A stretch of DNA of 23,345 bases, taken from contig DATFXF010000061.1 in NCBI GenBank assembly GCA_035258565.1, forward strand, positions 1 through 23,345, in the 5' to 3' direction. A program made the translations under genes and the position numbers. This DNA comes from DATFXF01 sp035258565. GTDB lineage: Bacteria; Acidobacteriota; Terriglobia; Acidiferrales; UBA7541. The notes beneath the pieces are model-generated. The model searched no databases, had not been told where the DNA came from, and worked only from the letters and a program-made list of their open reading frames with translations. This document shows positions 8,537 through 15,948 of the stretch, in pieces; position 1 is the stretch's first letter, and each line of letters starts with the position of its first letter.

Positions 8537-8833
8537 ATGCCGCGAATTTTCGCCGTCACGCGCTCGCGAGGCTCAAGCTGGAATGATTCCCTCTCTTTAG
8601 AGCATCAGGAAGACTGGCCCGCCCATGCAGACTTTATGAACGCACTCTTCGCACAAGGCTTTGTGCTTCTCGGCGGGCCGCTCGAAGGTACATCGGACGT
8701 CCTGCTCATCATTCGAGCGAACGATGCGAACGAAATTCGCGCCCGTCTCTCCGAAGATTTGTGGACTAGCAAGGACATCCTGCGCATCAAAAAAATTGTT
8801 CCATGGATACTCCGCCTCGGCTCCCTCGACTAA
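8537..8833 (+). CDS. YciI-like (YCII-related) protein
   Basis: A 98-residue protein matching the YCII-related ferredoxin-like fold. The conserved pattern is visible: HADFMNALFAQGFVLLGGPL in the middle, with the His-Asp pair and GGPL, and RARLSEDLWTSKDILRIKKI towards the end. Its function is not settled for the family. Some members are dehydrochlorinase-like, and others accompany sigma factors. AGGAGG stands eight bases before the ATG, giving a strong start. It is followed on the same strand by the DUF72 gene. It may form a loose stress-related cluster with the VOC and DoxX genes, but the 290-nt gap argues for a separate transcript. Confidence 0.82.
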   Translation: MPRIFAVTRSRGSSWNDSLSLEHQEDWPAHADFMNALFAQGFVLLGGPLEGTSDVLLIIRANDANEIRARLSEDLWTSKDILRIKKIVPWILRLGSLD

Positions 8834-8959
8834 CCCAATATCTAGAGGTGACTATTCGGTTTGGCTGGCGTCCCCATCGTGAAAAAGAGTCGCAAACGCA
8901 GGCAGAAGTCCTCTGAATTTCCAGGTGGATTTATCGACCGACCAAACAAGATCCTTAGG

Positions 8960-9685
8960 ATGAAGATATACATCGGCACAGCGGGATGGGCAATCCCGCG
9001 CAAGTTCGCCTCCCGGCTCCCCACTCGCGGTCGTCACCTGGAGTGCTATGCGAACGTGTTACCGGCGGTGGAGATCAATACGACATTCTATCGTTCGCAT
9101 AGACCGGAGACCTACCAGCGCTGGGCGACAAGTGTTCCGGAGAGTTTTCGCTTCGCGGTGAAGGCTCCGAGGCAAATCACGCATTTCGCGCGCCTCGCCA
9201 ATGCGCGTAAGCCGCTCGTGGAATTGCTCGCGGAAGCAGGTAACCTCGGCCCAAAGCTTGGGCCGATCCTTTTCCAGCTCCCACCAAACCTGAAATTCGA
9301 CACGCTGCGCGCGGAGAGATTTTTCAGGCTGTTCCGCAAGCTTTATCGGGGCGACGCCGTATGCGAGCCGCGACATCCGGGCTGGTTCATGCCTGAAGCA
9401 GACCAGGTCTTCCGAAAGTACCGCATCGCACGTGTTGTTGCCGATCCAGCGCGCGTGCCCGAAGGGAGCGAGCCCGGCGGTTGGCAGAAACTGGTCTATT
9501 TCCGCCTGCACGGCTCTCCTCAGATGTATTTCTCAGCCTACGATGCGGGGTTTTTGGACCGGCTTGCTTACCGGATCCGGAGCCTGGCGCGGTCGGCTCA
9601 TGTCTGGTGCATCTTCGACAACACGGCGGCCGGCGCTGCTATCGGCAACGCGCTCGACCTGCTGGGCGTCTTGCTGCCGATTTAA
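8960..9685 (+). CDS. DUF72 family protein
   Basis: A 241-residue protein of the DUF72 family, a TIM-barrel-like fold of unknown activity. It starts with IYIGTAGW, the standard family N-terminus. It also carries VEINTTFYRSHRPETYQRWA, FRFAVKAPRQITH, GPILFQLPPNLKFD, the Glu/Arg strand AVCEPRHPGWF, VYFRLHGSP and the terminal WCIFDNTAAGAAIGNAL. All are typical family blocks, so it appears intact. I prefer the ATG at 8960 because it matches the family start. A TTG at 8861 has a better ribosome site (AGAGGTG at 8844-8850) and would add 33 basic residues, so a longer form is possible. It is bounded downstream by an IS630 element 75 nt after its stop. Confidence 0.88.
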   Translation: MKIYIGTAGWAIPRKFASRLPTRGRHLECYANVLPAVEINTTFYRSHRPETYQRWATSVPESFRFAVKAPRQITHFARLANARKPLVELLAEAGNLGPKLGPILFQLPPNLKFDTLRAERFFRLFRKLYRGDAVCEPRHPGWFMPEADQVFRKYRIARVVADPARVPEGSEPGGWQKLVYFRLHGSPQMYFSAYDAGFLDRLAYRIRSLARSAHVWCIFDNTAAGAAIGNALDLLGVLLPI

Positions 9686-9760
9686 ACGGTTCGTTAACGC
9701 TCTCCGGCTGCAGCTCTTGCTGGAACTGGAGCCAGCGAAAGCAACGCCAGTTAAATAGTT

Positions 9761-9779
9761 CTGTATAAATAGATTGACA
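9761..9779 (+). repeat. Left terminal inverted repeat of the IS630 element
   Basis: CTGTATAAATAGATTGACA matches the reverse complement of the right end at 18 of 19 positions. The final TTGACA doubles as the -35 box of the likely transposase promoter. Confidence 0.92.
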
Positions 9780-9800
9780 CCTGGTTTCTTGGTGTATTGT
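9774..9800 (+). promoter_or_regulatory. Likely transposase promoter in the left end
   Basis: TTGACA (9774-9779) lies inside the left inverted repeat and TATTGT (9795-9800) follows after 15 nt. The spacing is short, but the -35 box is perfect and the transposase ATG begins 7 nt after the -10 box. That would give a leaderless or very short transcript unless the true -10 lies elsewhere. Confidence 0.4.
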
Positions 9801-9806
9801 CGGCAT

Positions 9807-10826
9807 ATGACCGACGACACCATTCATTCCCGACGTGATGCCCAGGCCATGGAAGCGCGGCGGCTGGCTGCCCTGCCGCTGCTGCGCGCTGGCGAGGCTC
9901 TTTCCGCGATTGCACGGCGGCTGGGCGTGAGCCGCCAAGCCGTATTTGTCTGGAGCCGTAAGTTCCAGCGGCGCGGGGAGGCGGGATTGCGTCGCCGGCC
10001 GCGTCCCGGACGGCCGCCGAAGCTGGCCCGCGTGCAACTGGCCCAGCTTCCGCGCCTGCTCGCGCAGGGAGCCGAAGCGCACGGCTTTTCCACCCCGCTG
10101 TGGACCACACAGCGCGTGGCCGATCTGATCTGGCGGCACTTTCGGGTGCGCTACGACCGCGATCATGTCTGTCGCCTGTTGCACCGTTTCGGCTGGAGCT
10201 GGCAGAAGCCGGCGCGCCGCGCGCGAGAGCGCGACGAAGCCCTCATCCAGCGCTGGATGCATCGCACCTGGCCACGGATAAAAAAAACGCACAAGAACTG
10301 AGGGCTACCCTAGTCTTTTTGGACGAGAGTGGTTTCTCCCTCCTGCCCACGTCGTGCAAGACCTGGGCGCCCCGTGGCCGGACGCCCGTGCTCTGGCACT
10401 GCTTCGACTGGCCCAAGCTGTCGGCCCTCTCCGCCGTGACCCCCAACCCGCACGCCTATCTGCGCTTAGTGCGGGGTACGGTGCGCAGCGCCGAGCTGAT
10501 CGCTTTCCTCCGCCATCTGCTGCGCCGGATCCCCGGTCTGATTTTTCTGTTCTGGGACGGGCTGAACATCCACCGCTCGAAAAGGACCCGGGCCGCCACT
10601 GCGGGAACACCGCCAGCGCCTGCGTGTCTACCGCCTGCCCCCCTATGCCCCGGAACTGAATCCCGACGAAGGGTTGTGGGGATGGATGAAACACCACGCC
10701 CTGGCCGGGCAATGCCCGCCCGATCTGGAGGGGCTGGAACACGGCATCCGCTTGGCTCTGCGCCGTCTGCGACGACGCCCTCAAGTGATCCGCTCCTTCT
10801 TCCACCGCTGCCCTCTCTCTTTTTGA
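9807..10826 (+). pseudogene. IS630 transposase with a programmed -1 frameshift and a second, disabling shift
   Basis: The first part (ATG 9807 to about 10286) carries the N-terminal helix-turn-helix: EALSAIARRLGVSRQAVFVW, then a basic linker and a winged-helix region. At 10280-10286 the frame must slip by -1 to continue into the catalytic domain, which has FLDESGFSLLP (first Asp) and IFLFWDGLNIHRS (second Asp). The frame then returns to the original one near 10592-10598, where seven bases stand in place of an expected six. The tail reads YRLPPYAPELNPDEGLWGW (catalytic Glu) and ends at TGA 10824-10826. The first shift is known from IS630 biology. The second has no slippery site and looks like a 1-nt insertion, so full-length transposase is unlikely. 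Confidence 0.85.
10280..10286 (+). promoter_or_regulatory. A AAA AAA slippery heptamer (programmed -1 frameshift site)
   Basis: In the frame of the upstream transposase part, codons read ATA AAA AAA ACG, so A AAA AAA lies in the correct X XXY YYZ register within an eight-A run (10280-10287). After a -1 slip translation continues as KKNAQELRATLVFLDESGF, joining the helix-turn-helix part to the catalytic part. Unslipped ribosomes stop a few codons later. Confidence 0.75.
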
Positions 10827-10831
10827 TCTTC

Positions 10832-10850
10832 TGTCAACCTATTTATACAG
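10832..10850 (-). repeat. Right terminal inverted repeat of the IS630 element
   Basis: TGTCAACCTATTTATACAG is the inverse complement of the left repeat with a single mismatch (GG instead of GA at the inner part). It begins five bases after the transposase stop codon. Confidence 0.92.
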
Positions 10851-11017
10851 ATATCCTTAGGACCACCTAGTTCTTTCAGGAAGAGCTCGCACAATGTGCC
10901 GGCTCCTTCTTATGCCGGGCGGCAAACCGCTTTCCCAACCACAACCGGTCGGCGGAATGGCGTCATTCTCGGGGCCGTGGGCTACAATCGGTCACCACTT
11001 TTGGTGGCGGAGGAACT

Positions 11018-12259
11018 ATGGGCTGCGCTTTTCTGATTGGCCTACTTCTCGTGAGTCTCTCAATCCGCCGCGCTGAAACGCTACCGGCGGAACTGCGGCC
11101 CCGGGTACGTGAGCTTGGGATCGCGCCCGGTGTTTTTGCTCCCGGCCCCGCGAACGCCATCACCGATGTGCCGGGCGTGCGTGTGGGCCATCTTACCCTC
11201 ACTCGGGGGGATGACATTCGCACCGGTGCCACTGCTATCGTGCCCCATCCGGGCAACGTGTTTCAGCAGAAGGTCCCGGCAGCCATCGCGGTCGGCAACG
11301 GCTTCGGCAAATTGATTGGTTCTACGCAGGTCAACGAACTTGGCCAGCTCGAAACGCCCATCCTGCTGACCAACACCTTGAACGTGTGGGAAGCGGCCGC
11401 TGCCCTTGCGGACTACACGTTGGTGCAGCCCGGCAACGAGGCTGTGCTCTCAGTAAACCCTGTCGTCGGAGAGACCAACGACGGCTGGCTCAGTGATATT
11501 CGCCAGCGCCCTCTGCGCCGCGAGCACTTTCTTGAAGCCCTGCGCACGGCTGCATCTGGCCCGGTTGAAGAAGGTGCGGTAGGCGCGGGGACAGGGACGA
11601 CCGCCTTCGGGTTCAAGGGCGGCATCGGTACGGCTTCTCGCCACTTGCCCATTCAGGCGGGCGGCTACATCATCGGCGTGCTGGTACAGACGAATTTCGC
11701 GGGTATCCTGGCCGTTGACGGCGTGCCTGTGGGCAAGGAACTTGGTGGCTACGACTACCAAGACTTGGACGTGAATGGGATCAAGCCCGGCAGCGGCTCC
11801 TGCATGATTGTGGTCGCCACCGATGCGCCACTCGATGCCCACGAACTCGCACGCCTGTCCCGCCGAGCCCTTGCTGGAATGGCCCGCACCGGGGCGACCT
11901 TCCAACCGGGGAGCGGTGATTACGTCGTCGCGTTTTCCGTAGCTGAGTCTGTGCGCATCGCTCACAGCGTCTCTGCAGGTACGGGCACGGTGACCTTGCT
12001 GCGTCAGGATAAGCTTGGGCCGCTGTTCGAAGCCGCTGCCGAAGCTACCGAGGAGGCAATCTACAATTCTGTCCTACGCGCAACTACCGTCCGTGGGCAC
12101 CAGGGCCATGAAGCCCGCGCGCTCCCCATCGACCAACTCCGTCGCATCCTGAAAAAGTATGGCCGAAGCGAAAAAGCTGTTTCTTGGCTTCCTGACGGCG
12201 CAATCCGACGACACGACAGGGCAAGATCCTTGTCTATCCTTCCTTATCTCGAGGATTAG
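11018..12259 (+). CDS. Exported P1-family (S58, DmpA/BapA-type) peptidase
   Basis: A 413-residue Ntn-fold autoproteolytic peptidase, also called L-aminopeptidase/D-esterase or beta-aminopeptidase. Family blocks are NAITDVPGVRVGHLTL near residue 46, ILLTNTLNVWEAA, VVGETNDGWLSD and GAVGAGTGTTAFGFKGGIG. The self-cleavage site is GSGSCMIVVATDAPL, with Gly260-Ser261 as scissile bond and nucleophile, aligned with Gly-Ser-x5-ATDAPL of DmpA. A short hydrophobic N-terminus (FLIGLLLVSLS) suggests export to the periplasm. GGAGG at 11010-11014 fixes the ATG. A TACAAT at 10983-10988 is a possible -10 box without a clear -35. The family removes N-terminal residues, including D- or beta-amino acids, from short peptides. 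The actual substrate here is unknown. The gene ends 14 nt from a convergent hydrolase gene. Confidence 0.92.
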   Translation: MGCAFLIGLLLVSLSIRRAETLPAELRPRVRELGIAPGVFAPGPANAITDVPGVRVGHLTLTRGDDIRTGATAIVPHPGNVFQQKVPAAIAVGNGFGKLIGSTQVNELGQLETPILLTNTLNVWEAAAALADYTLVQPGNEAVLSVNPVVGETNDGWLSDIRQRPLRREHFLEALRTAASGPVEEGAVGAGTGTTAFGFKGGIGTASRHLPIQAGGYIIGVLVQTNFAGILAVDGVPVGKELGGYDYQDLDVNGIKPGSGSCMIVVATDAPLDAHELARLSRRALAGMARTGATFQPGSGDYVVAFSVAESVRIAHSVSAGTGTVTLLRQDKLGPLFEAAAEATEEAIYNSVLRATTVRGHQGHEARALPIDQLRRILKKYGRSEKAVSWLPDGAIRRHDRARSLSILPYLED

Positions 12260-12273
12260 TCACGAGCAGGGTC

Positions 12274-13134
12274 TCAGGCAGCGCCGTATTTTTTGAACCA
12301 CTCCTGCAATCGCTTCCAGCCATCTTGAGCTGCCTGCGGCCGGTAGCTGGGCCGGTAGTCGGCATGGAAGCCGTGTGGGGCGTCGGGATAAACCACAATT
12401 TGGGATGGATTATTTGCCGCTTCGAGCGCGCGGCGCATCTGCTCGACCGTCTCAACCGGGATGCCCTGGTCTTGGCCTGCGTACAGACCAAGCACAGGCG
12501 CCTTTAGCGCGGCCACCAAATCGATGGGGTTTTTCGGGTGAAGTTCGTTGCTCTGTCCGACTAGCCGGCCATACCAGGCCACCCCCGCCTTCAGCTTCGG
12601 ATTGTGTGCAGCGTAGAGCCATACGATCCGCCCGCCCCAGCAGAATCCGGTGATGCCGAGCCTCGAGGTGTCTCCCTTGCCGGATTTCTGCGCCCAGGTG
12701 GCGGTCGCGTCCAGGTCGGACAGCACCTGCACATCGGGCACCTTGGCAACAACCTTGGATATCTCATTCATGTCCGTCATTTTGGAGACGTCGCCCTGAC
12801 GCGCATAGAGCTCCGGCGCCACAGCAAAGTGGCCGAGCTTGGCAAACCGCCGACAGACATCCTTGATGTGTTCGTGCACACCGAAGATCTCCTGGACCAC
12901 CAAAACGACGGGGAAGGGGCCGCCCTTGTCGGGCATGGCCCGGTAGGCCGGAATTGCCCCCTCCGCCACCGGAATCTTCACTTCACTGGCGTCCAGGCCG
13001 GCGGAGTCCGTAGTGATGGTTTGCGCCCCAACGGGTTCGACCGCCAAAGCAAAGCCCGCGGCCAGCGAAGTCACCACAAATTCGCGGCGCGTGAATTCTG
13101 TTTTCGGTAACAAACTTGCCACATCTTCGTGCAT
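12274..13134 (-). CDS. Tat-exported dienelactone hydrolase family protein
   Basis: A 286-residue alpha/beta hydrolase of the dienelactone hydrolase (carboxymethylenebutenolidase) family. The triad is visible: Cys165 in GITGFCWGG, Asp222 in YAGQDQGIP and His254 in DAPHGFHADY. The substrate-binding Glu82 lies in QEIFGVHEH. The N-terminus, TRREFVVTSLAAGFALA with Arg16-Arg17, is a twin-arginine signal, so the enzyme is probably folded in the cytoplasm and exported. Dienelactone hydrolases open lactones in chloroaromatic degradation, but most genomic homologues have other ester substrates, and no degradation operon surrounds this one. A GAGGAG ribosome site precedes the ATG. The protein appears complete. 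Confidence 0.92.
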   Translation of the reverse strand: MHEDVASLLPKTEFTRREFVVTSLAAGFALAVEPVGAQTITTDSAGLDASEVKIPVAEGAIPAYRAMPDKGGPFPVVLVVQEIFGVHEHIKDVCRRFAKLGHFAVAPELYARQGDVSKMTDMNEISKVVAKVPDVQVLSDLDATATWAQKSGKGDTSRLGITGFCWGGRIVWLYAAHNPKLKAGVAWYGRLVGQSNELHPKNPIDLVAALKAPVLGLYAGQDQGIPVETVEQMRRALEAANNPSQIVVYPDAPHGFHADYRPSYRPQAAQDGWKRLQEWFKKYGAA

Positions 13135-13438
13135 GGCTGTTCGGCTCCTCGAGAATTCCTGCGCATTCTCTCGCTAAGTCTCGTTCAAGCAAAGTGGAAT
13201 CTAAAGGGATTCGGCGAGAAACCACGAGACAACCGGAGACAATAATGCTCGCATCCGTTCGGATTCGGTGTCCTGGCTCCGCTGGTTTCGCGGAAGTCTT
13301 CATGAGTCCTCAGGCACAACCTGTTCCCTCGAACAGTGTTACTGCTAAGTGGCACCCAGATGGCAGCAGTAGCAAAGTTCTATTCGGCTCCTTCAACGGG
13401 TACTCTGGTGCCGGGGCCAGAGCGCCTAGCGAAAACCC
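13135..13438. other. Intergenic region
   Basis: About 300 nt upstream of the dienelactone hydrolase start and downstream of the YVTN gene stop. Apart from the hydrolase ribosome site I find no gene, hairpin terminator or clear promoter. Confidence 0.5.
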
Positions 13439-14530
13439 TCATCGGGGGGAAGGTTCGCACAACCGAAGTCTTGTTCCAGGAATCTTCTCTAGGATTAAGG
13501 CGGCCCAGGCCATGCCGTCTGGTTCGGTGCCGGTGGAGAAAGTGCGGAGGAGTTTGCGCGCGGGCACGTCGAGCACCGTAACCTGGTTGTCGTTCGTGTT
13601 GGCGACGAAGGCGCGTTTCCCGTCGGGCGCCATCTCGATGCCCACCGGCACAGCGCCCACCGCGATCGTGGCCAGCAAGTGCCGGCTCGACGCGTCGAAC
13701 ACGGCCACAGCATTGCTCCGCGCATTCGAGACCCACACCTGCTTCCCATCCAGCGTGAACTTCACGCGGATGGGCATCCGCCCACCGCTCTCCAAGCTCG
13801 CAACCACCTTGTCGCTTGCCGTGTCCATCACCGAGAGCGTGTTTGCGGCGCGGTTGGCCACCCAGACCTGCCGCCCATCGGGTGAGATGGCAATGCCCTC
13901 GGCGCCCGCGCCGGTGGGGATCGTAGCCACCGCGTCGGTCGAGCGGTTGATCACGCTGACACTGCCGGAGCCGATGTTGGTGAGGTAGAGCTTTTTCTCA
14001 TCCGGCGTGGGGACCACCATGTGACTGGTCTGCTGGTTGGTCTTCCAAGCCTTCAGAATCTTGCCGGTTGGGGCGTCGAGCTCGAGTACCGACTGCGCGC
14101 CCTCGCAGGTCACCCAGACACGCGAGCCGTCGCCGCTCACCGCAAGGCCGTGCGGCTGGGTGTAGGAGCCCAAGTCAAATGTAGTCTTGAGCTTTCCCTC
14201 CCGGAGATTGAGCACGGTGATGGTGTTACCCGGCTCGCGCTTGGGCGGTTCACCTTGGCGCAAAAGGCCAAACTGCCCGTAATTAGAAACGTAGGCATAG
14301 TGGCCATCGGGCGAGGTAGCCACTTCGTGCGGCCCCCTGCCGGTCGGCAGCTTGGCCACCACCTGATAGGCAGCCGGATCCACCAGCGCCGCTTCGTGGT
14401 CGGATTTGTTCAGCACAACCAGCGTATCCGCCGCGACCGCCCGAGCAAACACAAGCGGCAGGAACGCTGCCAGAATCAAAGTGCTCTTCTGGGAACGGAA
14501 GGGAGAATTCGCGTCAGCTTTCATCGCCAT
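13439..14530 (-). CDS. Secreted YVTN-repeat beta-propeller protein
   Basis: A 363-residue protein with a signal peptide at 1-34 (LILAAFLPLVFARAVAAD). About seven repeats of roughly 42 residues follow, each ending in a YVTN-like strand: YAYVSNYG, VWVTCEGAQSVLELD, LYLTNIGSGSVSVI, VWVANRAANTLSVM, VWVSNARSNAVAVF and AFVANTNDNQVTVLD, with SPDG or TPDE turns between them. This is the seven-bladed propeller of the YncE/YVTN family, found in the periplasm and usually acting in binding. No catalytic residues can be assigned. After the last blade (TGTEPDGMAWA) there is an unusual basic tail of about 20 residues that family members normally lack, which could come from a shifted or lost stop. Two ATGs two codons apart make the exact start uncertain. 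Confidence 0.88.
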   Translation of the reverse strand: MAMKADANSPFRSQKSTLILAAFLPLVFARAVAADTLVVLNKSDHEAALVDPAAYQVVAKLPTGRGPHEVATSPDGHYAYVSNYGQFGLLRQGEPPKREPGNTITVLNLREGKLKTTFDLGSYTQPHGLAVSGDGSRVWVTCEGAQSVLELDAPTGKILKAWKTNQQTSHMVVPTPDEKKLYLTNIGSGSVSVINRSTDAVATIPTGAGAEGIAISPDGRQVWVANRAANTLSVMDTASDKVVASLESGGRMPIRVKFTLDGKQVWVSNARSNAVAVFDASSRHLLATIAVGAVPVGIEMAPDGKRAFVANTNDNQVTVLDVPARKLLRTFSTGTEPDGMAWAALILEKIPGTRLRLCEPSPR

Positions 14531-14664
14531 TCTCTTGGGAGCCGTGGCAAAGGACTGTGCCGCGGCAGCAAAAGTATAACGAAGAACAGCCGCCCCGGCG
14601 CGCGGGGTACAAAGGCCAGGTTCGCGCGACAGCTCATTCCCTCTCCCTGCGGCCCCGGAGCGCC

Positions 14665-14694
14665 TTGCGTGCTCCAGCGGTGGTCGCGTACACT
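14665..14694 (+). promoter_or_regulatory. Candidate sigma-70 promoter for the Dabb-domain gene
   Basis: TTGCGT (14665-14670), an 18-nt spacer and TACACT (14689-14694) lie 33 nt before the ATG at 14728. The match is moderate and there is no independent support. Confidence 0.4.
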
Positions 14695-14727
14695 ACCGCG
14701 CGACTTTCTTCTACAGGAGAGGGGCAC

Positions 14728-15147
14728 ATGAGGAGGGCACCACTTCGCATCACTACCACCGCGCTTGCCGCCGCCGCATTATTTGGCAGCGGGATGCTCG
14801 TGGGCGCGCGGCAGCCCGCGTCGAAGACGGTCGCGAATCAGTTCGCCACGCCGCACACGATCATTCATGTTTCGCTGATCAAGTGGAAGCTCGACGTTCC
14901 CGAGGCGGAGAAGCAGAAGGCGCTCGACGGAGTCAAGGAGATGGCCGCGCAGATCCCCGGGATCAGGAATGTCTGGACGAAGGTTGCCCGGATGCAGCCC
15001 CGCGACTACCATGCCGCCTTCGTCATCGAATTCGAGAACCGCGAGGCGGCGAACCGCTACGCGGAAAGCCCCGTGCACGAGGCTTGGTCGAAACGCTTCC
15101 TCTTGATCCGCGAGGCCAGCATCTCTCCGCAGATCACAAATCCGTAG
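14728..15147 (+). CDS. Exported Dabb (stress-responsive alpha/beta barrel) domain protein
   Basis: A 139-residue protein. Residues 1-30 form a signal peptide (LRITTTALAAAALFGSGMLVGA). The rest is one Dabb domain: IIHVSLIKWKLDVPEAEKQ at the start, then GVKEMAAQIPGIRNVWTK, and later DYHAAFVIEFENREAANRY and SPVHEAW. The conserved first-strand His (HVSLIKWK) is present. Dabb proteins are small ferredoxin-like dimers. A few are enzymes such as olivetolic acid cyclase, and most bacterial ones are uncharacterised. The ATG at 14728 was chosen because AGGAGAGGGG stands just upstream and a signal peptide follows. Earlier in-frame starts give a basic, non-homologous extension. It diverges from the YVTN propeller gene. 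Confidence 0.87.
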   Translation: MRRAPLRITTTALAAAALFGSGMLVGARQPASKTVANQFATPHTIIHVSLIKWKLDVPEAEKQKALDGVKEMAAQIPGIRNVWTKVARMQPRDYHAAFVIEFENREAANRYAESPVHEAWSKRFLLIREASISPQITNP

Positions 15148-15328
15148 CACCGCAGTAGATGGCCCAAAAAAGGCTCGCCGTGCTCGCGCGATGGTGCTAG
15201 GCTCGCACCGCGGCGGGGACGCCAGGAGCCCCCGTCGAGTTTTCCTACTCACAAGTTGACCCCTTTGCCTCTCGGGGAGGAACGGCAGGCGTCCCACCTG
15301 GCTTCCACGTCCGGCAGAGGAGACGTCC

Positions 15329-15745
15329 ATGGAACCCAAGAAATTCCTTGCGGCGGTTGTCGTGGGGTACATCATCCTGATGGGCCTTGCCTTCTTGATC
15401 CACGGGGTCTGGTTGATGCCCGTGTACCAGCAGTACGCGACGATCTGGCGCTTGGAAGAGGCCATGCGGCACAAAATGTGGATCAACTGGGTCGGGCAGT
15501 TGCTCTTCACGGTGGTGTTCGCCTGGGTCTACACGCGCGGCGTCGAAGACAAACCCTGGGTAGGGCAAGGCATTCGCTACGGCCTGTTGATGACGTTGTT
15601 CGTCGTCATCCCGTCGGTGTGCGCCGAGTATGTGGTTTATCCGATCCCATACACCCTGGCGCTCGAGTGGATGCTGGCAGGTGCGGTGCAGCTCCTCGTG
15701 TTGGGCGTAATCGTGGCGGGCTTTTGCCGCAAGCCGGCAACCTAG
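15329..15745 (+). CDS. Four-helix membrane protein of unknown function
   Basis: A 138-residue protein with four predicted helices: FLAAVVVGYIILMGLAFLI, then WVGQLLFTVVFAWVYTRG, then YGLLMTLFVVIPSVCAEYVV, and WMLAGAVQLLVLGVIVAGF. Between helices 1 and 2 lies a polar stretch with IHGVWLMPVYQQYATIWR and MRHKMWINW. Between 3 and 4 is VYPIPYTLALEW. I recognise this as a recurring small-membrane-protein pattern in Acidobacteriota and related phyla but know no function. A GAGGAGA ribosome site precedes the ATG. The 180 nt upstream hold no gene, so it may or may not share a transcript with the Dabb gene. The 200 nt after it, up to the convergent BNR gene, are also empty. Confidence 0.8.
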   Translation: MEPKKFLAAVVVGYIILMGLAFLIHGVWLMPVYQQYATIWRLEEAMRHKMWINWVGQLLFTVVFAWVYTRGVEDKPWVGQGIRYGLLMTLFVVIPSVCAEYVVYPIPYTLALEWMLAGAVQLLVLGVIVAGFCRKPAT

Positions 15746-15948
15746 AGGAGTACAGGCCTTTCAGCCTGGCGCAGTTCTGCTCCATGGCGCGAGGTCTGAC
15801 GCCATGCTGCTGCTCAATGCCGCCTCTCGACTTCGAACAGTTGGACGTCCGCCGCAACTCCCCGTGGGCAATGAGGTATTGCGTTGCCCTCGAGCTGCCT
15901 GGGTCGAAGCGGCAGTCCGCGACGCGCTTGCCGCGGGAGCGCTAAGCT

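Larger units (their letters stand above)
9761..10850 (+). mobile_element. IS630-family insertion sequence
   Basis: A 1,090-bp element bounded by 19-bp terminal inverted repeats (one mismatch) and filled by a transposase reading frame. Size, the DDE-type transposase and the internal slippery A-run all fit IS630 elements. These normally insert at TA and duplicate it. A TA lies 2 nt outside the right end, but no matching TA abuts the left end, so I cannot confirm the target duplication. The copy lies between DUF72 and the P1 peptidase gene and does not visibly interrupt a gene. The transposase frame is broken a second time, so the copy is probably inactive on its own. Confidence 0.9.

Noticed and set aside
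12604..13988. Plus-strand frames antisense to the dienelactone hydrolase and YVTN genes
   Set aside because: The opposite strand carries clear family motifs. These frames carry none.
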